Source of the DNA: Gymnopus androsaceus JB14
Taxonomy: Eukaryota > Basidiomycota > Agaricomycetes > Agaricales > Omphalotaceae
NCBI GenBank assembly: GCA_009733575.1
Contig: ML769585.1
Coordinates: 1-64,000 of the forward strand
DNA: 64,000 bases
Direction of reading: 5' to 3'
Shown here: one piece after another, positions 1 through 10,402 of the stretch
Position numbering within the stretch: position 1 is the first letter of the stretch
How the letters are laid out: every line of letters begins with the position of its first letter
The notes under the pieces: generated by a model
Told to the model about the DNA's origin: nothing
The model's database searches: none
Seen by the model: the letters and a program-made list of their open reading frames with translations, nothing else
Position numbers and translations under genes: made by a program

Positions 1-231
1 GTATCACCGCCTGGTGAATAGAACTTCGTGCAACCCTTTCCGAAGTGGATCTTGTACCCAAGTTTGTCTAGCTTGGCTATAGAGATAAGGTCGGATGTGA
101 CTGTCGGGCAATGGAGGGCATCTTCGAAGATGAGTACCACATCCTTCCCATTTTCGACTACGACTTTCTTTGCCCTTCCTATACCTTTGATTGCTAGGTT
201 CGTGGATTTCTCTGAGGAGCGTCCCATCCGG

Positions 232-1395
232 TCACAAGCCGTATATGTCAGGAAGTTGTCTCGGTTTGGAAGAAGTGGTCAGACGCCCCGAGTCCGTGAA
301 TAGTTCTCCAGGATCGCTGTCTTTGGTCATGGCTGCCATACCGTAATGCTGGGTAAGTTCTCCAATAGCGAGGGACGTAGAGGGAGTCGCGGAAGGCAAA
401 CCAGGAGAAGGTATGGTGGTATCCTTCTTACCTCTCCACCAGGCCGGATATTGACCCTCTTTTCCTCCACCCTTCCTAAAACAGTCATCCTTTATATGAC
501 CTGTACGTCCACAGTTGTGACATTTCTTGTCACTGTTTCCTGATTGCGCCATCTTCGCAGATATCAAACTTTCCAACTGCTCAATCTTGCGACTAGAGCA
601 GCGTGAGGGGACACGGCGACGTGAGCATGGGCAATACGGTCACCTGCAACAACCGCGTCAGGTCGATTTTCAACACGCGAGTATTGGAACGTGATTTGTT
701 GGATAACGGATGCAGAGGAGGGATATAGCGACTCATTTGCGGTAATGTTCTGGATGATGCTGTCGAATGCTAACATAGGGAATGCGGCGATGACGATTTC
801 TTGGAAGGTCTTGTCCTCAATAACGTTTCCAGCCTCCAAAGCCTCCTTCCTAATTTCTCGAAGCTGTTTGAAGAATTCATCTATGGGTTCAGCTTCCCGA
901 AAGACAAAAGAACGGAGACGTCGCTCAGTAAGTACTTTGCGCATTCCATCCTTCTTGGCAAACTCTTTATCCAGCGTATCGAAAACTTCTTTTGCAGTTT
1001 TATCGTCAACGCTAGGCATCAGGGAGGGTAAATCGTCGATGTGCGATTCGACGATGCCCTTTGCTCTATCGTTTCGGAACACCCATTCCTCTAGGGAAGG
1101 GGTTAGGGAGAAAACTGCAGTTGCTTTGGAGGTATCCGACGGAGTAGGAGTCGAAGCTGTAGTAGTCGCAGAAGTTGTCGTGGTTGCGGGAGGCAGGAGG
1201 AGGCGGAGGAGGAATAGGCGGACTGGGAGGAGGTTTAACGATGGATCCATCAGTGTATCCGAGGAGACCTTGGGTTTTCAGTGAGTTCACAATCCTTCGT
1301 TTAACCGGAGCCCAGCCAACTTTGACTCCTCCGTCAAACTTCAGGTCTGCGGAAACCTCAGGTATAGGAGGCGGAATAGCGCCGTTACTAGCCAT
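232..1395 (-). pseudogene. gag and protease start of copia element A (frameshifted)
   Basis: Gag begins at 1395 (MASNGAIPPPIPEVSADLKF). The frame shifts in the proline-rich stretch near 1185 and continues as a copia-type gag core, with a conserved block around EEWVFRNDRAKGIVESHI and WAPL-unrelated helical sequence after it. A second shift near 590 leads into the zinc knuckle CHNCGRTGHIKDDC (CX2CX4HX4C), which binds RNA in gag proteins. The protease active-site DSG follows near 310-300, where a further one-base shift is needed to read DSGAS. At least three frame changes make this copy non-functional unless they are sequence errors. Gag would form the virus-like particle in the cytoplasm. Confidence 0.8.
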
Positions 1396-1494
1396 GGTAA
1401 GATTTCAAGACGTAAGGATGAGGTGATGTAGATTTTCGAGTAGTGAGTCTAGACTTCTTGTGTCGTTTCTTCGTAGATAAATTCAGCGGCGGAC

Positions 1495-1507
1495 GGGGCC
1501 CATAACC
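1495..1507 (-). promoter_or_regulatory. Primer-binding site of element A
   Basis: On the minus strand GGTTATGGGCCCC immediately follows the LTR. Its complement resembles the anticodon stem-loop of initiator methionine tRNA (CAU anticodon). That fits the half-tRNA priming known for Drosophila copia. Element B has the same site, which supports the call. Confidence 0.6.
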
Positions 1508-1996
1508 TGTTGAACGAAGTAAGTAAAATCCTCAGGACGACACACGAACAAAGGTGTCGAAAGACTCGTATATTTAGAAATGATAACTACCTGTTGAACG
1601 AAGTAAGTAAAATCTAAGTTTAAGTAATTAGCTTCGTATGCAGACAGGAAGTATTCGAATAAGCTTACCCTCAGGACGACACACGAACAAAGGTGTCGAA
1701 AGACTGAGGGTAGAGGATAGCTAAAGTCTGTATATAGGTAAAAAGTCCGTAACGACCGATCTTGCGCAGCAAGTCGGTCACCGTAATATGTAACTGAGAG
1801 GAAATTTGAATAAGGAGCGTTGAGAAGTTTAAACAGGTAAAACGTGTATGGAAAGTTGAAACTAAGAAACTAATGAAAAATGGATTCAGATAGAAAGGAA
1901 AAACTGAACTTGGTATATGGAAACCGGAGGTTGGGATTTCCGGTGGGGCTCGACCAATATCTTACGCTTTGACCGACCCGTCACGTATCTTCAACA
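1508..1996 (-). repeat. 5' LTR of copia element A
   Basis: A 489-bp LTR with the inverted ends TGTTGAA/TTCAACA. It begins (minus strand) at 1996, next to element B sequence, and ends at 1508, directly before the primer-binding site. Two internal segments are repeated: a 25-base stretch starting at 1506 and again near 1591, and about 36 bases starting near 1531 and again near 1672. The second copy of the 36-base unit can fold as a hairpin (CCCTCAG...CTGAGGG outer stem, CGACAC...GTGTCG inner stem). A second possible hairpin lies near 1755-1782. Confidence 0.75.
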
Positions 1997-2108
1997 TAGC
2001 TGGTTCGGAGCAACGAATGTTAAAGGGGTTGTTGCTCCGACCCAGGTTAGTAAGTAATTCCGATCATAGTCTAGTTCAGCATGGGCGCTTGGGCACCATC
2101 CGTTAACA
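1997..2108 (-). repeat. Remnant of 3' LTR of element B
   Basis: These bases match the 5' LTR of B from its outer end (7286) inward, with only a few differences. They include the TGTTAACGG terminus and an inverted repeat around 1998-2045. The match stops at 1996/1997, where the terminal TGTTGAA of element A begins. TAGCT at 1997-2001 is the candidate 5-bp target duplication for A. Confidence 0.8.
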
Positions 2109-5100
2109 CCCCCCCTTGTCCTGCGTCCAGTCGAAGCATGGAGGTCCATTGAGAATGTAGAATTTGGTGAAGGGGCTTAGTGAGGAGGTCCGCAAAGTTA
2201 TCTTTGTTAGAGATGTAGATCATGTCGAGTTGGCGTTTCGAGATACAATCACGAATGAAGTGTTTGCAAATAGAAATATGTTTCATTTTACTATGTGCGA
2301 GTGGGTTGTGTGTGCAGGCAATTGCGCCTTGATTGTCGCAAAAAAGTGATGTGGGGGACTGCTGGGGAAAGCCTAACTCCGCAAAGAGATTTCTGAACCA
2401 TAGTATTTCGCGAGCGCAGTGAGTGGACGTGAGGTACTCTGCTTCGCAAGATGACAAAGCCACTACACCCTGTTGCTTTGAACTCCACAAGAGAGGGGAC
2501 TCACCCATCATAATGAAGAATCCAGATATGGATTTTCGAGAGTCTCCCATTCCCAGTCTGAGTCGGATAGTGCTTGAATAGTTGGATAGGTAGTATTCAC
2601 TGATCCCAAGTTGAGGCGATAGCGAGGTGATCCCTTTAGATATTGTAGTAGGTGTTTGGCGGCGGCAATGTGTGATGGGCCAAAACTGACCATGAATCCA
2701 GCAAGTTCCCATACGGTGTAGCTGATATCGGGTCTGGAGCAGTTGGAGAGGTACATGCACTTCCCGACAACTGCGCCGTATGGAAAACTGTTGACCAATT
2801 TCTGTTCTTCAGGCGACAGCGGTGTCGTTTGTGGAGAGAGACGTTTGCCTGGGTCCATTGGTGTGTGGACTGGGTTGCAGTTTTCGTAACCAAATTCATG
2901 GAGGATGGATTGAGTGTATCGGTATTGATCAATTGAAATAGAGCGTGCCGCTCGGTCTCATGAGATGCCACAACCAAGGTGAAAAGTTGGTTCACCGTTA
3001 TTTGTGATCTCAAACAGTGACGTGAGTTGGTCCATGACTAGGTCTGACTCCTTCACAGAGGAGGAGGCAATGAGCATGTTGTCAACGCTGGTGGTAATGT
3101 ACGTGCATTCGCCATCCAATTCTCGGATGTATACGCTCCAGTCCAATTCGAGTCGTTTGAAGCCAATTGACTCTAATCTCGAGTTGAGCTCTCAATACCA
3201 TTGTCTGCCTGACTGTTTGAGTCCGTATAATCCCTTTCGTAGCCTCCAATAACCCGATCCAGCGATGTGAGGTTTCTTCATGTATATCTCCTCGTCGAGG
3301 GGACCATTTAGGTACGCAGTTTTGATATCGATTTGCCGCAGCTCCATGTTGTGTTCAGCAGTGAGGGCGAGGATAGTTCACATTGATTCCCAGCAAGCGA
3401 CGGGGCAAACGTGTAGGTGAAGTCTTGTCCAGGGATTTGTGTGAATCCTTTCGCGACGAGTCTAGCTTTGAAACGCGCAATGAGACCTTCCTTGTCGTGT
3501 TTGATATGTAACACCCATTTCGAGCCCACAGCTTTCCTCCCTTGCAGTATCTCATCAACTTCTTCATAAACGCCCTTCTCCTTCAACAACTCGAGTTCTT
3601 CATAGATCACAGCGATCCAGTAGGTCCAGTAGACTGATGACTGTGCTTCTTGTACAGTGGCAGGATCTTTGGCTTCAGGATTGTCGATGGGATGGGTGAG
3701 AGTGGCATTGGTTACTTCTGCTCATATGAATGATTGGGCGATGGTAGGGAAATCCTGTTCCTCGCATTCCAGTTCAAGTTCTGAGTCGGTGGTGAGGACG
3801 TCAATTAGTGGATTTTCTTCTCTGTGCCCCCCCTCATCTGTTATGCCGACGAAGTTAACCACGTATCTCGCGGGTAACCGTCTAGTACGAGCACCACGCC
3901 TAGTAGGAGGGACTGGAGGGAACATTTCGTCGTCATCATCAACGGTGTCTCTGCAGTCGCAGGGTTAAGAATAAACATGTAAAATATAATGGAGTGTAAC
4001 TTACACATCCATGTCACCACCGTGTGGAGCGTTCGACGTGTTTTCATCACCAGTCAGCAGCTTCCTACAGGTATGTAGTTTCAGTTTAAATTCTTTTGCA
4101 ATAAACGGAGTCATTACTCATGTTTCATTGTCCAGTTTGGACGGGTCAGGGTGCGTAAAACGCTCACCACCTTGTTCAGCATTGTCTGAACAGTGGTCAA
4201 TGTCTACTGGGAGGTCATCCCATAGTAGGTCAGATGGTGGTAATGAGGGCAGTGAGACCAGGAAGCCATGGAAGACAACGTCGCGACACATGAGGACAGT
4301 ACGCGACTTTGGGAAGTAGATGAGATATCCCTTGGAGTCTTTGGTGTATCCAACGAATCTACCCTCTTCTCCGCGCTCATGAATCTTGGGCTGTCTCTCT
4401 GCATTTGGCTTCCTCGCAGTTACTAGAGCACCGAAGGGTCGTAGGTGAGATAGGTCAGCACGTCATTGTGTGATGCATTCGAAAGGGGTTTTAGTTTTGT
4501 CGGAAATGGCTGAGTGAGGGACCCTGTTCTTTACGTGCACACCAGAGAGGGCCGTGAATGGCCAAAACCAGTACGAGAGATTTCCATTGACCAGCATAGC
4601 ACAAATCATGTGCTTGATGGTTTGGATAGTCTGTTCAGCTACACCATTCTGTTTGTGTGCGCCAGGCACAGGTCTCTCGTAGGTGATCCCGACCTTCTTG
4701 CAGTAGGATTCAAAAGCACCGGATACCAGTTCAGGTGCATTGTTGACTCGAAGAGAGATGACTGGGTATCCAAGGTAACATTCCGCTGCCAGGTGGAACT
4801 CGTCGAAACAAGTGATTGCTTTGTCTCTGGTCTTCAAGAAGAAGATCCAGATGTAGCAGGAATGATCATCTATAAAGATGATGAAGTAGCGAAAATTGCC
4901 ATAGCCAAGGGGTAAACAACCGCAGATGTCAGAGTGAATACAAAAGAGAGGACGGTCAGCGCGTGTGTTGGACTGTTTAGGAAAAGGGAGTCTTTTGATG
5001 TTTGCAAGCGCGCAGATACGGCAGTTCTTGACTTCCACTGTGTCTACAGGTAGACCTGTTGTAGCTTGTGAGAGGCCTTTAATGTCCAAGTGCCCCATTA

Positions 5101-5982
5101 GACAGTGGTAAAACCCAACCGTTTATTAGACATGGATTCCGTACCGGGACTGAATATTCTTGTAATATCCGGAACCATGGATGCAATCACCAAGGCCTCT
5201 GATTGCAGGGATGTCAAAGCGTTCCTCGGATCAGAGTTTGAGGACATAACCGGCGTTACGTCCATCTTGTATAAGTCTCGCATGATGGACCCTATCGCGA
5301 AACAGGTGTTGTGCTTGTTGAGGTACGTGATCTTTCCGTTACCAGTTCTTGTGCTAACACCCTTTTGATCCAATCTAGAGCCGGATATTAGGTTACAACG
5401 TGCAGAAGGAATATGTAAGACATTGGAAAGGGAAAAATTGCGGTACGAGTTTCCGATTTTCGATTGAAGTATGATTGTCCCTTTCCCTAAAGCCACCGCT
5501 GATAGTTTCGAACCAAAACCGTGGACTTTCAGAGGTTTGTTCAGTATGGTATAGTCATGGAAGAACTTCTGGTCGGGGAAGATATGGCGAGTTGCACCAG
5601 TGTCGTGATTGATCGTATTTTGTTGTGGTTCATTCGCGTTTAGAGCTATGGCGTTCACGGTGATCTTTTCTGACAAATCCACAGGTTCATCGTCTTCAAT
5701 AATATTGGCACTTAAGAACGCAAAAGCACCGTCGATCCTGTTTAAGAGGCTATTAGACTCTTCCTCCGACACTTGGCCATAGCTGGCCAACACGGCGTCT
5801 CGACTGGGGTCACCAGTCTCATCCTCTGGTTCAGCCATTCTTGCACTCGCTCCCACTTTCTTCAACATTTCCTTTTGCCGGTCCGCTGCCCTTGTGTCTG
5901 GGGAGAGGTGGATCCTCCTCAATCCCTTATACCAGTCCGGGTACTTTCCCGCACTTCCACCGTTGTAAGCAAAACATTCCTC
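2071..5982 (-). pseudogene. pol of copia element B (protease, integrase, RT, RNase H; broken)
   Basis: The protease (5922-5100) has the active site as HDTGA. The integrase follows a frame break at about 5100. It keeps a zinc-binding region with CRICA and the first catalytic Asp (IHSDICG), but the second reads RVNNAPE where RSDN is usual. NGVAEQTIQTI keeps the Glu. An in-frame TGA lies near 4462, followed by LSHLRPFGALVTARK. The RT starts near 3610 (GSKWVLHIKHDKEG, RFKARLVAKGFTQI). Its catalytic loop reads SVDNMLIAS instead of YVDDMLIAS. RNase H ends the reading frame (SSCEAEYLTSTHCAREILW, LFCDNQGAI). At least five frame breaks are visible. Confidence 0.85.
2109..2120 (-). promoter_or_regulatory. 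Polypurine tract of element B
   Basis: On the minus strand GGACAAGGGGGG sits directly before the TGTTAACGG start of the 3' LTR. This is the normal place and composition of the plus-strand DNA primer of an LTR retrotransposon. Confidence 0.8.
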
Positions 5983-6945
5983 TATAGTGTGTCCGATGGG
6001 GTAACCACAAAATTTGTTACTGCAGATCTTCTTCTTCTCATTCGCTCCTGGGTATGGTTTCGGTTTACGATCTGTCCTTTGAGATTGATGTTGTTGTCAA
6101 GTTGACGAGGAAGGGGAGTTAACCGAGTAGGCACCAGGTAAGGGGTTATCGGTTTGTTTTCCTCTCTTTCCAGCAAGGATCGCATTGACTGATATCGTCG
6201 ATGCAGATATCCCCTTATGGATGTCTTCCTCGCGAAGGCATTGTACGACTTGCCTTGAGCTATAAGGAGTCCCTGCTGCTTCAGCCTCCTTCATCTTCTC
6301 GCAAAGATGATCGCGACAGTAGCACCAGTCTTTGTCGCTAGTCATTAACATCGCGAGATGTTTCGCAAACTCCGGATCAGGCATGAGTAGAGGATCAGCA
6401 TCACGAAGTCGACTGTAAAGTTGAATCATGGTGGTTAACCATGAGGCTGGATCATCGATGTCTCTACACGAATTCCCGATGATTTGTTGTTTAAGAGATA
6501 TGGCGGCTAGGGAATTTGTAGGTTCGTATTCGTTCTTTAATGCAAACCATGCTGAGTGGGCGGATTTGCAATTGTCAACAACGTAGAGTTTCTGAGTGGG
6601 AACAGCTTTAACGATAACGTCGAGGGCTTTCTTGTCGCCGTCCAGCCAAGTTTTGGCTGCTGCTTTGGCCAATGCAACCGCCGCTTCATTACCGCGGGTT
6701 TTGCCTTTTACCCAGGTACCATCAACGAGGACGTCGACTTCCGTGCTCATCTCGAGGGCAGGAATCACTGGTGGCTTGTAGTCCGGGCCATCGATATATT
6801 TCCAGTAGTCCGCGGCATCGAGTTCGAGCTCGGATTTCCTACGGAATTCGTTGTAATTATTGGAACCATCCTCGTTTTCCTTTATAGGGGTAAGTGAGAT
6901 TTTCTTCCAGTTCCCTTTCTCGGAATCGTCTGTGATTTCGGTCAT
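5982..6945 (-). pseudogene. gag of copia element B
   Basis: Starts at 6945 (MTEITDDSEKGNWKKISLTP) and stays open to 6097. It then continues, after a frame break near 6100, into a zinc knuckle. The knuckle reads CSNKFCGYPIGHTIEEC, with spacing C-x4-C-x5-H-x4-C instead of the usual x2-x4-x4. It encodes the capsid/nucleocapsid polyprotein of the element. The N-terminal half is well preserved compared with pol. Confidence 0.8.
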
Positions 6946-7059
6946 GGTTGGAGATGGAAGTTTCGAGAGGTTGTATCTTCGTAAGGTTTGTTGGGTTTAG
7001 GATATTTGTTGAGCTCGATGTACGGTCTGTGGATATGTATACGCAGAATTTTAGAGCTC

Positions 7060-7072
7060 GGGGCCCATAACC
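7060..7072 (-). promoter_or_regulatory. Primer-binding site of element B
   Basis: The minus strand reads GGTTATGGGCCCC directly after the 5' LTR, as in element A. The complement looks like the initiator-tRNA anticodon stem-loop. Confidence 0.6.
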
Positions 7073-7286
7073 TGTCAATGGTTGTGTAGTTCAATGAAGA
7101 TATATTTGGTATAGCTGGTTCGGAGCAACGAATGTTAAACGGAATATACAAAGCTTTAAGTTAAAAGGGTATCTTACCTGGTTCGGAGCAACGAATGTTA
7201 AAGGGGTCGTTGCTCCGACCCAGGTTAGTAAGTAATTCCGATCGTAGTCTAGTTCGGCATGGGCGCTTGGGCACCATCCGTTAACA
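7073..7286 (-). repeat. 5' LTR of copia element B
   Basis: A 214-bp LTR with TG...CA ends (TGTTAACGG at 7286, TTGACA at 7073). A 25-base segment occurs twice (7115-7139 and 7178-7202), whereas the 3' LTR remnant has it once. The second copy forms the left arm of a hairpin at 7177-7224 (CCTGG-TCGGAGCAACGA against TCGTTGCTCCGA-CCAGG). Confidence 0.75.
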
Positions 7287-7474
7287 TTCGGTTTGTCACT
7301 AACATCTTTCACAGCATTCCACTCTTCCCAATCTCAACACCATCTCATGCAGACCATTCCTCTCCTTCGCAAAAAGTCCAGAGCGGCCATGGTCTACGTG
7401 GGTCTCCTCATGTATCGATAAGTCCCGAGGTTTATGGGTATCTATCGAAGGGAGATGTGGAGGCTGCTTTGTAG
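7287..7474 (+). pseudogene. Possible 3' fragment of a gene cut by copia B
   Basis: Right of the element B end, an open frame encodes about 60 residues and stops at 7474. It is serine/proline-rich and ends EVYGYLSKGDVEAAL. It is open across the LTR junction only by chance, so any real gene would have its start beyond element B. I do not recognise the protein. It may be a disrupted host exon or nothing. Confidence 0.25.
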
Positions 7475-7898
7475 TTGTAAGCGGGTCAGTTCATGTTGGT
7501 CATAGTTTATTGCAATGCTCCGTTGCAATATATATTTGATATGAAGTGGTGCTGTACTAGTATGCACTAAACCAGGTAAATATCGGGTCCAAATTGGGCT
7601 GGTGACCTTTCAATGGCCGAAAGATTTCGTGCAAATTGTAACTCAAATTTACAGCGTAATACGCGGAACAGACCGAAAACGACTCGAAATAGTATGTAGT
7701 ATTTACATTACCATCCATTTGATGATTGGCCTTTCAAATGCGCAAACGTCAAAGCATGAAATATGAACACATCTTCAGATTCTCTAGACCATTCAAGAGC
7801 TTCATAACGCACAACTTGCAATGCTTGAAAGTTGAAAATCATTCCGACAGCAAGGTCTATTCATCATAATATATCCAACTCAAAGCACCACAAGGTAT
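7475..7898. other. Intergenic, no gene seen
   Basis: AT-rich sequence between the copia B flank and the 3' end of the minus-strand F-box/LRR gene. I see no convincing coding frame, repeat or RNA gene. Confidence 0.5.
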
Positions 7899-9660
7899 TC
7901 AAGTACTTGATATATATGGCCAGTCCAACTGGAATGTTGCTCCTTCTGGGGTACCACCATGCCTCACAGTCCAAGTCAGGAGTAATGAACGGTGTTGTGG
8001 AACATCCGGTTCATTATATACATACGATGTCACCATGAACTGGTCAAATCCCAAATCAATGGCAAGATCAATGAGTGAGCCATCTTTGGAATCGGCCTCA
8101 AATAGCTCTGTTACATCCAATCCATCGAGCATCTTTGCAACTGTATGTGCCCAGGAATGGAACAATTTTGAGGTTTTGTGGCCATAAGGGGGAGTGCGAC
8201 CCAAGGAGAGCCAGTGTAGATGATGTAAAGAATTGGATGTGCGTAGGAGCAGTTTCTATAGCAAGCACACAAAATTGTAGGATTCAATAATTGTTAAGTA
8301 ATTGTAAACAGGACCTACCAGAGCATCAATATTCGGCTCATCGCCACTAAATGAAACCCACAGCTCCTTCAACTCGTGGCACGCTGTATAACAATGAGCG
8401 TTGTTCTCTGAAAACGCCCATTGCTTGCCACCTATGAGAGAGGTTTTCAGCATCTTGAGTGAATTTGCATGTAACTGCAGTACGCAGTTGTGAAACCGAT
8501 CAGCTAGCAAGTTATCTGCAAATTCATCGGGCCCATAGAGCCGTAGATATTCAATGCCAGAGTGTTTTTCGAGGTAACTGACCAACCCTGGCGACAATGG
8601 AGCATATATGTGCTTAAGCTGAGGACCAAGAACTCCCCAAATTCCATCACTGAACTCCGCAAATGCATAAGATATGAGGGACGATCCTGTAGGGAAATGG
8701 AATTCCAAGGTCGTTAGACTTCTCAAGTGTATACTCGACACCGGTTCGACCTGGAGATTCCATACAGGCGCACGTAGTGAAAGTTTCTTTATTTTGAGCG
8801 GTTGCGTGGATGAAAAGCTCGCCAGAAGCCTTTCTAGATACAGAGTTCCCGTATACAGCATCGAGTAGTCACTGAAGTCAATAGACAGTTCTTCTAGTTC
8901 TGGGCTGTTCTTCATGATTTGAATAATTTTGTCAATGATAGCAGCCCAGAAATTCATGCCGATTTTTCCAGTGAAGGATAAGTATTTCAGATTATGAAGA
9001 TGTGAAAGGCCCCAGTAGGTATCTGCGAAAAGTATCGGATCAGATACGTCAAATGAGAACGTATCAAGGGAGGGAAGGGAGGCCACAATTTCAAGGATGG
9101 AGGTAAAGTTGAGGGATGTTCCTGACCATTTGCTCGATTTCATCGCAGGCCTTCCGTGAGGAGCTATCCATCTATAGAGAATTAATGGTGACAGTTTAGA
9201 AGCTTATAATACACTTACCGCACAGAAGTAACATTACCCAACAAGGAAATGATGCCCTTCAAATCCTTCAAGCGCCTCAGACCAAATAGAGCCGTGAAAT
9301 TTGAGCCCTGCTTTATTGGACCCATCTTGCCACGAGGATAGTATGGTTGGTCGGTGGTTAGGAAAAGACTATGGACGTATTGCAGCTGGGGTTTTCTAGG
9401 TCGAACACCTCCGTCATTATGAATGTAGCGAATGCTGTCATTAAACAGTCCAATTGAAAGTGTGGCATAGACCAGAGGGTCAAGAATGAAGCCCAGCTCT
9501 TTGACAGCAATGCTGAACTTTTGAAGGTCTCTGGGCTGAAATAAACTAAAGTGAGAATGTCGATATCAATATTGGAAGGTTCATTCATTCATACCCCAAG
9601 AAGGTGAATTATCTTATAAATGAGCTCATTGGGAAAATCCAATATCGAAGCTAGCTGCAT
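7899..9660 (-). CDS. F-box/LRR-type protein
   Basis: The N-terminus MQLASILDFPNELIYKIIHL (9660-9595) is a typical fungal F-box start. It is followed by SSALLSKSWASFL in the next exon. The large middle exon (9143-8320) has leucine-rich-repeat-like sequence (LEELSIDFSDYS, LTTLEFHFPTGSS, IEYLRLYGPDEFA). An intron near 8318-8256 leads to the last exon, which begins LHWLSLGRTPPYGHKTSK and ends at 7899. F-box proteins recruit substrates to SCF ubiquitin ligases through Skp1; the target here is unknown. The junctions of the first two exons, around 9590-9540 and 9360-9150, are not certain: no canonical splice keeps the frame cleanly at the first. Either my model or the gene is imperfect there. Confidence 0.65.
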
Positions 9661-10402
9661 GGTGAGAGAGATGGAGGACCGGAGCTTGAGGTAGTAAGTA
9701 TCCGACCAATAGCGTGACATCGTTCTATTGAACTATGCACAGCATCGACGAAGATCGTAACGTAGAATTTCTTTGTTTATGTACAACAACGATGCTGTAC
9801 GCAATAATACATAGCGATCTACTCGATCACTGGATTTCCGAATCCGTGTGGTCAGTTTGATCGTGTTTGGTCTTCAGCGCTAAAACCATTGAAGGGAGAA
9901 ACAAGGAAATCGTTTTAATCCTTTGAACCAGGGTACATACAGAAAGTCCGAGTAAAAAGCTATGCTCTAATGTACGATATACACGTACTGCTCAAAAAAA
10001 ATTCAAAGCTTGAAGCAATACTCGTAGAGATACAGAAAGAATCTCAAATTGAAGTCCTCAACTTACGCTGCCGGAATTCTTGCGGAATTAATACCCTCTG
10101 GTTGCACTGCATAGGACCACTTCTTCTCCAAGCTTATCCACAGAGCTGTGGTGGAGCCCTGCTAGCAATGCGTGCTCCATTTCCTTGCTATTGCAAAACT
10201 TACAGAGGCGAAGGAGGTAGTGCGCAGCCTATTTGAGACATTCAATACGGTATACTTCATTCATTCCAGTGCACCAGACGAAAAACAATATTTTTTTTTT
10301 GCATACTGTGTCGAGAAGGCGTCAACGTGGAAGTCCAAATCTACAGAGATTTCGAATCAGCAGTTGAAGCATGATTTTAAAAAATCATAGGCTGAAAACT
10401 CA
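9661..10402. other. Intergenic, upstream of F-box gene
   Basis: Contains the presumed promoter of the minus-strand F-box gene. Open frames on the plus strand have no recognisable motif and I do not call them genes. The last 9 bases (10394-10402, GAAAACTCA) are the left target duplication of the next element. Confidence 0.45.

Larger units (their letters stand above)
1..1996 (-). mobile_element. Copia element A, 5' part (truncated by window edge)
   Basis: Ty1/copia LTR retrotransposon read on the minus strand. Seen in order: a 5' LTR (1508-1996), a primer-binding site just inside it, gag with a CCHC zinc knuckle, and the start of the aspartic protease. The rest of pol and the 3' LTR lie to the left of the window. 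The LTR end falls inside the remnant 3' LTR of copia element B, so A is the younger insertion. The coding part carries apparent frameshifts, so this copy is probably not autonomous. Confidence 0.85.
1997..7286 (-). mobile_element. Copia element B, decayed, with 3' LTR broken by element A
   Basis: A Ty1/copia retrotransposon on the minus strand. It has a 5' LTR at 7073-7286, a primer-binding site, gag, protease, integrase, reverse transcriptase and RNase H in copia order, then a polypurine tract and the first 112 bases of the 3' LTR (1997-2108). The rest of the 3' LTR is displaced beyond element A, outside the window. Several frameshifts and stops and two altered catalytic positions show it is dead. 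Its target duplication cannot be checked because the other end is not in view. Confidence 0.85.

Noticed and set aside
6556..6897. Plus-strand frames over copia gag
   Set aside because: Antisense shadows of the gag frame of element B.
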